Assembly (NCBI GenBank): GCA_905221615.1 | Contig: CAJNDT010000313.1 | Span: forward strand, 1,054,001-1,118,000 | Direction: 5' to 3' | Length of the DNA stretch: 64,000 nt | DNA from: Symbiodinium sp. CCMP2592 | Lineage: Eukaryota > Sar > Dinophyceae > Suessiales > Symbiodiniaceae | Part shown: one piece after another, positions 13,730 through 23,540 of the stretch | Position numbering within the stretch: the stretch's first letter is position 1 | How the letters are laid out: every line of letters starts with the position of its first letter | The notes under the pieces: model-generated | Seen by the model: the letters and a program-made list of their open reading frames with translations, nothing else | What the model was told of the DNA's origin: nothing | The model's database searches: none | Program-made: the position numbers and the translations under genes

Positions 13730-15967
13730 GTGGCAGAAGCAGCAGTAACATGCAGTAGCAGGAGCAGGCAGATGTTGTTGTAGCAGTACAAAAGGCCGTG
13801 CTAAATACGGGTGAAATCATTCCGGTTCGCAGCCTGCTGCAAGCCACCCAGAATCCAGAATCCCAAGCCTCAGCTCCCAGATACCGCTAAACCCCAAAAC
13901 ACTGGAACCCTGCCAAAACCCAGGCACCGAAACCCGCCTCTGAGCCCTAATCCCTGACCCTGGCCCCAACCCACGCCCACAAAACCTTTAAACCCCGGGC
14001 CGCGGTGGTTCCCATTTCCGCTTTCCCAGAACACCAACAGGCTCTGTTCAGTCGGGTTTTTGACACTGTTAACCCAATTCAGATGGTTCAATTTTCAAGG
14101 TTTAGGGGTTTAAGAGTTTGAGGTTTGATTGGGTCAAACTGCACGAATCCGCAGGGGTCGTAAGGCGTGGGGCGAGCCTTAGGGTGGCAGGTTTTGAGGC
14201 TTAAGGTGTAGGTTTGGGGCTTACGCATTCCCGAAGTAATTGAACCGCAGAGTTTCGGGTTTGTGGTTTATGGTTTAATCGTTACGATTTTGGAACCGAT
14301 GCTTCTGGAAACACACCAGAGAAGCGTATTGAACAACTGGATGGCGGCTAAAACACTCGAGCTAAGGAGGTGGTATCGTGCATTGAACAGAGCATTTTGT
14401 TGCCGAGGAAAGTGCGAGTGGAAGGCCTTTCAACAGTGTGTCTTCTGTATTTAAAACTCCCAGGCTTGAAACTTGTCACCACATCTTCCAAATTTAAGCG
14501 TCCTTTGCTGAAGGGTTCCTTACTACCCATGCTTATCATGACTTGTGCCAGAAGCAAAGCTGTTGGAAACTTGACTCTAAAAAATGCCGCACGGAATAAG
14601 CCTCATCGTAAGCCTGTAACTCTCCAACCCTAAGTTCCTCAACCTTAAACCCTTAGCATCCCTAAATCCAAAGTCTTCAACCCTAGAGACCTGGAACCCT
14701 GAATCCTCGACAAGCCTTAGGGTTTAAGTTTAGCATTCCTGGCTTTGGATGCTGTGGAGTTTTAGGGGTTAGCGCGCAGGCTTAGGGTTTCGGTGCTTGA
14801 CAACCCTATTCCTACAAGAGTGTGTTCCCGTACTTGGTGTTTTGGAGAAGCATCGATCTTCACAGAGTCGAGCGCCTGCCATCTGTCCCTACAGAGCTTG
14901 AGATAAGCGGGTTTATACATGAAGTAAACATATGTCGCATGTTGTGTTTCGTAGTTCTACTTGGCAAGTCCCGCTCTGTGTGTATTTACAGCTGCATTCA
15001 AAAGGCAAGACGGATAGAGGATTTCGGGTTTAGGATGTGTGGTTTGTTGTTGCGGGGTTCAAGAGCCTAGACTGTGCGGTCTGGAGCTTGCGGTTCAGTG
15101 AGCAGCTCGAGTGGCGCTTGATGGCAGGGGCCCGCATTCCTTTAGGGTTCGGCAAAGCCGCAGCGCAGCAAAACAAAGTTCTGTTCTGGGTATTGCTTCA
15201 GCTTAGGCTAAGCCCTACACCCGAGCCTCGCTGGGGTAAACTCAGCTGTAATGCTGCGCTTGGCCTGATGGCTTGGGGCGAGTCAACCCTGAACCTCTTC
15301 AGCCCGAAAATCCCGCAAAGCTGGAAGGCAACTCTGGAAGACTCATACCCTCGGTGCCAGAGTAAACAACAGCAGCAGCAACAGCAACAAGAAGAATAAT
15401 GAGAAACAGAAGAACGACCATGGTAATAACATTTATATTAAGATCGATCTTGCCCACAATCGCAATAAGAGTAGGTACCAGCAGCTAGCCATGACAGTGT
15501 TACCAGTAACATCGTAGATCATCAGCAGTAAGAACAAGCTGAGTTCAACACAGTGAACAGTGCCCGACTGCTACACCATGATTTAGAATCACGAAAGAAA
15601 GGCACGACATCTTCTTTCCCAAGCCCACAGCCTCAAGCGCAAGTCACATAAGCCGCGAGATCAACATGTTTACTTTGTCACGAGGCTTTGCCTTGCGTTT
15701 GGTTAGTATGGTTACAGCTCGCATGATGATTTGGAGAGGCACTTCTGAGAAGCATGGCGATCCTGCTCCCTGACAAGGCCCCTGCATACAGAATTCAGGG
15801 GTTAGAAAGGATGAGAAGAAAGTACAGCCCACATCTCTGGCCCAAAAAACAACCCTAGCCATTCAGGGTGTAGAGTTCAGGGTTTGGCACTTAGCATGGG
15901 TTTGGCCTTGAAAGTCTGAGAGACCAACGGATCTAGGGATCCGACTTTCCTATTGTCTCCTAGGTCA

Positions 15968-16112
15968 TTTATTGTAAGGGCCTCAAAAATGAGAATTGGG
16001 TATGGGCTTTAGAAAACTATAAAATATAATAAGGAACCCCCCAAACCCTATTCTAATTATTAAGGCCGCTATACTGGTCGGGCTACAGGGACTCTACGAA
16101 GTATAGTTCGCC
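15968..16112. repeat. Dispersed AT-rich repeat, copy 3
   Basis: This copy carries the 23-base exact match to copy 1 at 16045-16067, followed by GCTATACTGG. It lies just before the scaffold gap. Confidence 0.55.
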
Positions 16113-16398
16113 TCTCGGGAGACAGTAAATCCTGGACTCACAGGGCTCACGATAAGGGGGGTGATTTCTTCATCCTCGACGGTTTTTCAACTCTTCAACC
16201 CTAGAAACATTCGGAACCCTAAACAGCTACCTGGGGGTTCAGAGAACGAATAGGCGACGGAACCCCGAATAGAAGGACCACCGATGAGAAAGGATCCTTA
16301 AACGAGCTGCCGAGCCCCTTGAGTCTAACTAACCCGATCAAGCCTTGATCGGGCAGAAGTCCCACAAAAGCCGGACAAACAGATGACGCCGTATAGAA

Positions 16399-16498
16399 NN
16401 NNNNNNNNNNNNNNNNNNNNNNNNNNNNNNNNNNNNNNNNNNNNNNNNNNNNNNNNNNNNNNNNNNNNNNNNNNNNNNNNNNNNNNNNNNNNNNNNNN
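16399..16498. other. Assembly gap of exactly 100 N
   Basis: A run of exactly 100 undetermined bases, the usual placeholder for a gap of unknown size. Sequence character changes across it: telomere-like non-coding DNA to the left, less GC-rich coding-like DNA to the right. Confidence 0.99.
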
Positions 16499-16543
16499 CA
16501 AGAGATCGCGCTTGGTGTCCTCCTCAACACTAAGTCCAGGTTC

Positions 16544-16915
16544 GTGGTCACTATGGTTTATAACCAAGATGGCAAGGCCGAAACCACAGATGCCGCAGTT
16601 ACCATCCCACCGGATGCAAATGTGCTGACCATGACCAAAGTTTTCCTCTCGGCAGTGGGAGGACACGGTTCACGACGAACTCTACCAAGAGTTGAAGAAC
16701 CAGATCCTGAAGAAGAGAGGCCAAGGTCACACATGACCATCTCAGACTTCATGGCAACGGGGAGCAATCCTGTGCAGTCCCATGCACAGCGTCTCTCCAC
16801 TAACGCGCCAAGGCCCGTAGGCATGGAAGATTTTGTTCGACAGAACAACCCTTGTTACATCATGCATGCCCCGGACCTTACAGGCATTATCCCAATCCCT
16901 GAGCAGGTCTGGTAG
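16544..16915 (+). CDS. Hypothetical ORF fragment next to the gap
   Basis: This 123-codon frame is probably the surviving 3' part of a longer gene cut by the assembly gap just upstream. The protein is hydrophilic and contains DPEEERPRSHMTISDF-type charged sequence with no family I recognise. The next ORFs on the same strand have a similar composition and probably belong to the same element or gene. The start is uncertain because the frame is open towards the gap. Confidence 0.35.
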   Translation: MVTMVYNQDGKAETTDAAVTIPPDANVLTMTKVFLSAVGGHGSRRTLPRVEEPDPEEERPRSHMTISDFMATGSNPVQSHAQRLSTNAPRPVGMEDFVRQNNPCYIMHAPDLTGIIPIPEQVW

Positions 16916-17148
16916 CCATCAATCCTCCTATCGCGGTTGTTTACCTCACCAGGTTCTTAAGCTCTTCGTGCTAATGAAAACAGTCGTTTCCAACAGGGAC
17001 ACTGGTCCGTTTTCAACGCTACACCTGGCGAATCCTATCCGACTTTGCCTTGCGTGCCACAAGCGCCCCTGCTTCCTAGTAAATTCGAAACACCGCAAAA
17101 TAAACGTAGTGACCGAAAGTCACAAACATTTGGCAGTCGCAAGCAGGT

Positions 17149-18156
17149 ATGTTTGCTACACCAGAGGTAGTGCACGCCCGTACTCTTAGCGCCGTATTTG
17201 CACCCTCTGAAACACTCTGGGTATCATCGCAATACGATGAGCTCAAGAGCATCGGACCATGGTGGGCAGACCACTGCTCCGAACAGATGCCGTCAGCGAC
17301 TTACGAATCGAAGAAATGGTGCTCAAATTACGGCCAAGAGATCGAATCGACACTTCGCAAGATGTCAAGGCGAAATCTGCCTCCAGAGCCTCCCAAGGCT
17401 AGATCTTCTCACAAGAAGTCTTTCTCTCTGCCAAATACAGCGGCTGACACAGCTCCAAACCTGGAGCAAACCGCTTCTGCAGGTGAAGTACCTCCGAAAA
17501 CGGAGACTACTGCAAAGGAGATCCATCCGAGATCCAAGCTCGCCCGGCAGGCCGAGGCCGACAAGGATCCGGACAGTCTTATGGGGCAGCTCTGGAACTC
17601 CGACGGCACCAGAAGCGCCACTGAAGTTCTTAAGATAACGACAGGTCACAAACCTCCAGAACCTGTGCAGGATACTTCTGCCAATGTAGTTCCTCCCAAG
17701 GAAGAATCTTCTGGAACAGAGACGGAACCTGAGGAACCAGATCCTAACCAGGATTGTGACGAAGAATCAGACGCTGAGTCGGCATCAAGCGAAAAGAGCG
17801 AGAAGAGCGAAAAGAGTTCAAAATCTTCGTCATCCTCAGAACTCCGAGTTGATGTTAATCCGTCTCACAAGACGAACTCAGCACCTGCAGCGTCAGAGGA
17901 AAAGAAAGAATCTCCCACGGAAGAGATCACAGAGAAACTTGAGAAGGTCAAACTTGACCAACCAAGGCCTGAAAAAGAATATGTTCAGAGCTCAGACGAA
18001 GAGCCAAGAAAACCAAAATCTCCTAAAAAGGAGAAGGAAAAATTCCTAGTTCTCTTCGATCCTGAAACAGAAACCTATTATCGAGTCAACAGAAGCAAGC
18101 TCAACCTCGAATACGAGGAGCCTGCTGATGAGGAAGACCTCGTAAGAGAACATTAG
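17149..18156 (+). CDS. Charged Ser/Glu/Lys-rich hypothetical protein
   Basis: A 335-codon ORF beginning at an ATG. The first 100 residues are mixed. The rest is low complexity: acidic stretches around residues 185-210, Lys-Ser-Glu triplets at about 212-235, and a Lys/Glu-rich region to about 300. A more ordered tail of about 50 residues follows, with FLVLFDPETETYYRVNRSKL. The tail is the only part that looks folded. I do not recognise a family. It is the longest open frame before the EEP-like ORF on the same strand and shares its A-rich codon use, so the two may be parts of one retroelement or one gene. Confidence 0.5.
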   Translation: MFATPEVVHARTLSAVFAPSETLWVSSQYDELKSIGPWWADHCSEQMPSATYESKKWCSNYGQEIESTLRKMSRRNLPPEPPKARSSHKKSFSLPNTAADTAPNLEQTASAGEVPPKTETTAKEIHPRSKLARQAEADKDPDSLMGQLWNSDGTRSATEVLKITTGHKPPEPVQDTSANVVPPKEESSGTETEPEEPDPNQDCDEESDAESASSEKSEKSEKSSKSSSSSELRVDVNPSHKTNSAPAASEEKKESPTEEITEKLEKVKLDQPRPEKEYVQSSDEEPRKPKSPKKEKEKFLVLFDPETETYYRVNRSKLNLEYEEPADEEDLVREH

Positions 18157-18453
18157 CGCATCAGCGCTCGAAATCGAGAATACCAAGCCACCGAAATCTC
18201 GAAGTCCCGTTAACCCGGCTATGCAACAGGAAATGCGAGGAAGAATCTGGGTTAGTCCCGATGGGAAAATCGAAAAAATCCGGGGACAAACAAAAAAAAA
18301 AAAGTCCACTCATTATCCAAAGATTTCTGAGGCTCATGAAACGAATCGGAGTGGGACAGACCCAGAAGTCGGCCATCTTCCGCCTCTGCACTCCTACAGG
18401 AGAGATTTTGTAGAGTACCAGGACAGCCATGAGCCTTAAACCAAGGCATACGA

Positions 18454-19737
18454 ATGTTTGCCTCGACCAGACAATCCTCTCTGCGATTCGCAAAAACATC
18501 CTACAGGCTGATTTGTGCTATTCCTGTGGAACGGCTTTGTGAAGGGCAGATTGGTCGACTTACCCCACAGGGTAAACAACGGATGTGCGAGTGCGTCTTG
18601 CCAATCGATTGCCTTGAGACCTCCAAAGTGAGAGCAGGAATGACCTCAGAAAAGCGTCAGTTTTTATACGAGGCCATCCTCACACATGAGGACGTAGATT
18701 TGGCAGTCCAGAAAATCAACATGTATTGCGAACACGCAAGAAGTCTGTTCGAAAAGGACCATCCAGGCGTTGATCCATGCAGCCTTGATGATATTAGGAA
18801 CAATCCTCCGAATACGTATGACAGTTCCACAGAGGCTCCAACCCTGGAGGAATACAAGAGCATCAACAAGAGTCACATCAACATCAAAGACTCTAGAACA
18901 AGCCACCCGGCTTCTTTTCTCTCTCTTACTGGCTACGAAGACAAACTGGTGCTCGACGCACATTACGAGATAGTTCGCAATAGGATGGCCGGTGTTAACG
19001 AGAAGAGAGAATACATTGAAGGCTCAAACCCAGACAGCGTATCGCTAAACCTAGTGGTATTCAACTGGGGAAATATGGATCGAGCGCCGGTTCCCGCAGG
19101 GAATCCCAAAAAGAAGCTCAAACCTGAGAAGGGATTCGATTATCACCCTCTTATTGACATGTGCTTCAACAATTCAGCTCATATTACCCTCGTACTCGAG
19201 GCAGGAGCACTTGCGTCAGAGTATTCGATCGCAACCATTCGACAACATGAATACAGGGGGATGCTAATCCATTCTCCTCCCAAGGAGCCTGAGGCACCCT
19301 CGATGTATATTGGAGTCAAGGGTGACCCAACAACAGACATCGCTCTCGTCCACCACTTTTATCGTCATCGAACAATGAAACCTAAGAATGGTGGTCCCAA
19401 GAAGCGACTGTGGGCATGCCACGGTGCGGTATGCCGCATCACCTTTGGGTACCACAGTACCATACCAGAGGCAAAAGAATGGGTCCACCCATATTCTGGC
19501 CAAAGGATGACGAGAGACGAGTTCATGCAGATTATCGGATATGACCCACTCAAGGGCAAAAATCCTGACAAGGATGGACCCACTGATGGCTCTTACCTCT
19601 CACCAAAGGCGTGCCTGACACTGTCGAACCTCGACCCCTCGCCGATTCTCTGTGAATGGAACGGCCATGTCGAGGGTGATTCGACCACCAGAGGAAAATT
19701 TGAGTCATACACGGAGATCTTCTCACAGAAGCTCTGA
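18454..19737 (+). CDS. ORF with N-terminal half of an EEP-like endonuclease
   Basis: A 427-codon ORF. Around residues 196-210 it reads SLNLVVFNWGNMDR, and around 240-255 HITLVLEAGAL. These match in spacing and character the Asn and Glu motifs that open endonuclease/exonuclease/phosphatase folds, as used by LINE retrotransposons. The remaining EEP motifs follow downstream in another frame (19738-20415). That makes this the front part of a frameshifted or spliced enzyme. Residues 1-195 contain no known domain. Assignment as a LINE-type endonuclease is inference; I found no linked reverse transcriptase in the same block. Confidence 0.5.
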   Translation: MFASTRQSSLRFAKTSYRLICAIPVERLCEGQIGRLTPQGKQRMCECVLPIDCLETSKVRAGMTSEKRQFLYEAILTHEDVDLAVQKINMYCEHARSLFEKDHPGVDPCSLDDIRNNPPNTYDSSTEAPTLEEYKSINKSHINIKDSRTSHPASFLSLTGYEDKLVLDAHYEIVRNRMAGVNEKREYIEGSNPDSVSLNLVVFNWGNMDRAPVPAGNPKKKLKPEKGFDYHPLIDMCFNNSAHITLVLEAGALASEYSIATIRQHEYRGMLIHSPPKEPEAPSMYIGVKGDPTTDIALVHHFYRHRTMKPKNGGPKKRLWACHGAVCRITFGYHSTIPEAKEWVHPYSGQRMTRDEFMQIIGYDPLKGKNPDKDGPTDGSYLSPKACLTLSNLDPSPILCEWNGHVEGDSTTRGKFESYTEIFSQKL

Positions 19738-20678
19738 ACGATTCTGAACGAGATGGGGTGTACAAAAAGGGCCTTCAAGTCAATCACCATCGCGGAATCG
19801 TCCATATCCACTCGTTCATGACTCAATAAGGAAGAACATAGACGCGAACTGGTTGACGCGTTTCCTCCACGGGTTCTCCCCTTTAACCGGATGTAATAGC
19901 GGGCGATCTCAATAATATTGCGTCGAGCTCACCTTAAAAGTGGATACTTTCACAGCCGACGAAACAGTTTGGTTTCTCTATACCTGGAGAAAAGAAAAAC
20001 TTTCAGCATTCAACACAATAGCGGACAAGACAGCACTCAACCAAGTCGGCGGGGTACAATCTCCTTTGCTTTGAACAACTCCGACCAGCAACAGACTGGC
20101 CACGTTCAGACCTTTTACCAACCGGCGGGGCGAGCCCGGCGAAGAAAGTTGCTGACCTTGACTGTATCAACAGTTATATCCTTGACTGGAGTAAAACGCC
20201 GCATACGGCGTCACCTAGTCCAAGAGAGGTCACACCTGCCGCTGAAAGAACATACTGGGAACGAATCTCAGATATGTGGCAGGACACGAACAACAACAGG
20301 GATATTGATATCCGTCTGTTTGTTTCAGTCAAGCAGTACTATTCAACTTTTTCTAACCTTGACCTATGGTTGGGTCCCACTGACAAAGATTGGCACAGCC
20401 CATTGGGCTTCACGATACAACCAATCCTTACAAAAGGTAAACACAACCGATCAGATGCCCAGGTCCAAAAGATCGCTGACAAGCGAAAGGCTTACAAGCA
20501 GCGTAATGCTGAATACTGGGGTTACAACGATTCATTCGTTTACTCATCCGGCAACAGCTGGTACGACAAATCGCAACCATCAGGTAGCCATCACAGATAT
20601 GGAAGATTCTGGGAGTGCCCACAGCCTGAACGTCCCAGCGAGCCTGAAGGTCCTCCTCCAAGCAAAAGGAACTCATGA
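19738..20678 (+). pseudogene. Broken continuation of the EEP-like endonuclease
   Basis: Beyond the stop at 19737, other plus frames give IVHIHSFM near 19799-19822, VIAGDLNN at about 19893-19916 (the classic EEP GDxN motif), and DKDWHSPLGF at about 20385-20414, which resembles the terminal His motif. These are in different frames with stops between them. From 20274 the frame stays open for 134 codons and ends Pro-rich. I read this as a decayed EEP domain; unrecognised introns are the alternative. Confidence 0.45.
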
Positions 20679-21164
20679 AAATCATCCGGCCTCTCTTCAC
20701 AACAATATCTAACCAAGATCAAGGTCAAGCCTCAAGAACAATTATTGTTTTGAAGCCAACATGTTCTTTTTTGGAAGAGCTGTGTACTAGTACAAGAACC
20801 GTTCACCAACAAAAAAGTTGACTCGAAGAAACACAAAGATAAAAGAAAACTCAAACTTGATTGTCCGCTCGAGAGATGAAGAGGAAAAGATGACGACGTC
20901 CTCAATCCTGAGGAGAAGAAAAGGAAGTGCATCGCGTCCACCGTTGCTCCGAGACGGCAAGGCACGCAGCAAACAGAGTAGAAGCACTCAGGGAGTAATG
21001 ACCCCACCCAAGAGAACGCTGCTACGCAGCGGGGTTTCTGGCTGGTTCGGACCACGCAACCGAGGTTGGAGCGAAACGCAGAGTCTATCAAGACTGATTA
21101 AACTTCACTTCCAAACTCACTAACCAGTGAGCAGGACTTCTCCGTCTTCAGCATCGCGTGGAAT
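20679..21164 (+). other. Lys/Arg/Asp-rich stretch without a clear gene
   Basis: Plus frames encode only short charged runs (KKHKDKRKLKLD, then DDDVLNPEEKKRKC in a shifted frame) broken by stops. It may be decayed coding sequence linking the EEP block to the next ORF. No motif was recognised. Confidence 0.4.
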
Positions 21165-22466
21165 GTGTTTCTGCTGCTAATGGGCTTACACTGGATGTGG
21201 AAGCAGATTACCAGGCCTCCTATCAGATGTAGGGAGCGCCAACAACCAAAATCAAAAGCAGCAGCGAACCAAAGAGTTCCATTCCTCGAACCCGAGGATG
21301 AACCGCAGACGCGTGAACCTTTAGGACCCAACAGGGTTAATTCCGGAGAAACAACTGATCTGCGACCTATTTGGCATACTTCCCGAAGCGAAGTCTACCA
21401 TCTCTCAGACAGCTGCTATCAGCTTAAGCAAGCAAGAGATGTTTGCAGGAAAGTGCTATGCAAAAACTGCCTCCATGCAGTACAAGTTGCGGAGATTCGT
21501 AGGAATGATCCTTTCCAAAGAGGTGATACACGACCACGTGGCACCGAAAGAGACATTGAGCGCTTCCAGACCTACGATGATGCAAGTAACACTCCTCACA
21601 TGACGCAATTATTTCAGGATGCCTTGCATGCACAAAGGGCCGAGGAAGCCATGCAGATCACCTACACATCGATCCCTAAGGGATCCACGGCAAAGGCCAG
21701 AGGTACATCTGCACTTCCAAGTGCCGCATCGTCATCAGCGCCCAAGGCAATGCCACCAGGGCCTAACAAGGCTAACATGTCACCTCCACCTAAGAGTCCT
21801 CCGCCGAAGGCGAAAGGAACAGTACCTTCTGATCCTCCAAGACCAAAAGGTCCTACCAGAAGAGGAGGTCAAAATCGGCGTATTCAACGAAAAGCAGCTA
21901 GAGAAGCCCACAACAGTGGACTCTGCACTTATGCAGACGCTGCACTTGACCAAGCCAATCAAGGCCAGGCAATTAACGTTACGTGTCGAAACATAGTATC
22001 AAGACACATCAGCTCTATCGATGCAACGGTAGAAGCATCCGGCCAGTTTACACAACGCGTGCTACAGCACGTAGAAACATATGATGAAGAGGAACCGTGG
22101 AGCACGGAGTTCCTACCAATCGTGGAAGTCCTATTCAGGAACTCAAGCGGCGATGAAACAACTGTCATACATGACAATCAAACGGTAACTATGCCTCTTG
22201 CGAAATACACAGACCTCCTCAGAATCGCACAAGCACTGCGAGGATCTATCCAGAGAGACAAGGAGGAAAGAAAGGAACATCTTGACACCATCCAAGATAC
22301 TCTATCCAGAGTAGAAATCCTCCTCACAGCACTGAAGGACTCAAGGACAGTCTTTAATCAATTGGTCAATTCCTCACTAGAGATAGAGCGAAGAAATAAC
22401 AATCTCAAAATGTCCTCGAGACACTCTTTGACGACCAAAGCTCTGAGGAAGACCATCAGAATCTGA
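21165..22466 (+). CDS. Hypothetical protein with Cys/His cluster
   Basis: A 433-codon ORF. Residues about 60-105 contain IWHTSRSEVYHLSDSC and later CRKVLCKNCLHA, a pattern of one His, a Cys, then CxxxxCxxC that could bind zinc. Similar short Y-H-x(4)-C...CxxC modules occur in dinoflagellate mobile-element proteins as I recall them, but I cannot verify homology. Residues 165-250 are Pro/Lys/Ser-rich and disordered, and the C-terminal 180 residues are mostly polar and helical. It follows the EEP block on the same strand. Confidence 0.5.
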   Translation: MFLLLMGLHWMWKQITRPPIRCRERQQPKSKAAANQRVPFLEPEDEPQTREPLGPNRVNSGETTDLRPIWHTSRSEVYHLSDSCYQLKQARDVCRKVLCKNCLHAVQVAEIRRNDPFQRGDTRPRGTERDIERFQTYDDASNTPHMTQLFQDALHAQRAEEAMQITYTSIPKGSTAKARGTSALPSAASSSAPKAMPPGPNKANMSPPPKSPPPKAKGTVPSDPPRPKGPTRRGGQNRRIQRKAAREAHNSGLCTYADAALDQANQGQAINVTCRNIVSRHISSIDATVEASGQFTQRVLQHVETYDEEEPWSTEFLPIVEVLFRNSSGDETTVIHDNQTVTMPLAKYTDLLRIAQALRGSIQRDKEERKEHLDTIQDTLSRVEILLTALKDSRTVFNQLVNSSLEIERRNNNLKMSSRHSLTTKALRKTIRI

Positions 22467-22860
22467 CAATGAAGAAGTCCTAACTCCTTCTGCACCACAG
22501 TACTGGAATAGCCTTTATGCCCACGCCTTATCTCCTTCAGGAGATGAAAGTGAAAGATCATGGGCGTCCTCAGACGGACAGCTTGAAAGAAGAAGGGCTG
22601 AACGGGCAAAGGCTAAGCAGCCGCAACCGGCAAAAGCCAAGGCAACTCCAGTCAGCTCACAAGCTGCTCCAAAGGCCGAGCCAAAGGCGACAACATCCAA
22701 CCATGGATATGATACTGCAGATGCCGCCTTCACCAGGGCTGAGAACAGATTACTCGGAATCTTTTCAAGTTCCGAAGAAGACCACTCAGACCCGGATGAG
22801 CCACATCCGAATGTCTACGCTCGAGCCTATGATCCAAACCTGGATCCTAATCTGAGATAA
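22445..22860 (+). CDS. Acidic/Ala-Lys-rich continuation ORF
   Basis: Reading from 22445 in the frame that ends with TAA at 22858-22860 gives a coding-like protein: SDNEEVLTPSAPQYW, an Ala/Lys/Pro-rich stretch, then HGYDTADAAFTRAENRLLGI and a Ser/Glu/Asp-rich end. The composition matches the preceding 433-codon ORF, which stops at 22466. I infer a frameshift or splice joining the two. The overlapping 22517-22855 frame is less protein-like. Confidence 0.4.
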
Positions 22861-23403
22861 GAAAAGTCTCAGAGTTTCACAATAGTGAATCACAAGGCTC
22901 TAACAAGAGCACAATGAGTGGCTGCATAATTCGGTAGTAGAACATCACCAGATCTGATCTTGTACAGATGATCTCTCTGACAAACATGCATGAGTGTGTG
23001 CGCAAAAGGAGTGGAGTTTCCTCAGCAGTATACTTCAGTGCTATACCTAGCATACTTAATATGCTGTTTTTATAATGAGTCCAAAAACTCCGCAACTGTG
23101 ACAGTGGGCATAACAGTATATGTTTGAATGTGCGGCCATGCTTTCGGTAAAAGAAAATTAGTGTCTGTTTGAAACCATAAACCTCTAAAGGGGTAGCTCT
23201 AACAGGTACCTACAGCAATGGCTGCATGCTCATACATATACATTCCGCTGCCCATTGGCTCACAGTGGTTTTACCATATTGAGACAAGACAAGCTCTCCT
23301 TGCGTAGCAAGACAAAACAACTACTGTCCGTGTGCAGGGCGCTGCCCTTTGATCCTTAGGGAATAAACTGGTCATACACCTCCTTACAAGGAGTATCCCT
23401 TGG
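22861..23403. other. Intergenic, moderately AT-rich
   Basis: No coding frame or recognisable repeat is seen. The stretch separates the EEP/Cys-cluster block from the reverse-transcriptase element. Confidence 0.5.
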
Positions 23404-23540
23404 GGGTGTATCGGCACAGGGGGTGGGTGTGCGGGGTGTGAGGGGGGTTGGGTGTGTGGGGTGGGTGTTGTGTGGGGCTTGGTTTCTCGTTTTTTTTGGG
23501 GGGGGGTGTGGGGGGTGGGTGTTGGGGGGGTGTGGAGTTC
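23404..23540. repeat. G/T-rich strand-asymmetric tract
   Basis: The plus strand is almost wholly G and T (GGGGTGTG, GGGTGGGTGTTG) with G-runs up to ten. It is the same class of sequence as the complement of 4409-4500 and has G-quadruplex potential. Confidence 0.8.

Larger units (their letters stand above)
1..16398. other. Non-coding stretch with telomere-like words
   Basis: I see no credible gene in this stretch. It is dominated by degenerate TTTAGGG-type words (TTTAGGG, CTTAGGG, TTCAGGG, GTTAAGG), alternating with their complements (CCCTAAA, CCCTGAA, CCCCAAA) every few hundred bases, so both orientations occur. Short open frames are common but have no recognisable domains, and the longest ones lie in trinucleotide microsatellites (poly-Val, poly-Ser, poly-Thr, poly-Leu). 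TTTAGGG is the telomere repeat reported for dinoflagellates and plants, so a subtelomeric or interstitial telomere-derived origin is an inference. The stretch ends at an assembly gap, so its linkage to the rest of the window is not proven. Confidence 0.7.

Noticed and set aside
13189-13847. Long poly-Thr, poly-Leu, poly-Ser and poly-Val ORFs
   Set aside because: All are translations of one AGT/AGC microsatellite in different frames; homopolymer proteins open on both strands are not evidence of a gene.
19918-20712. 264-codon plus ORF
   Set aside because: Runs in a different frame from the GDLNN and DWHSP motifs and has shadow-like composition.
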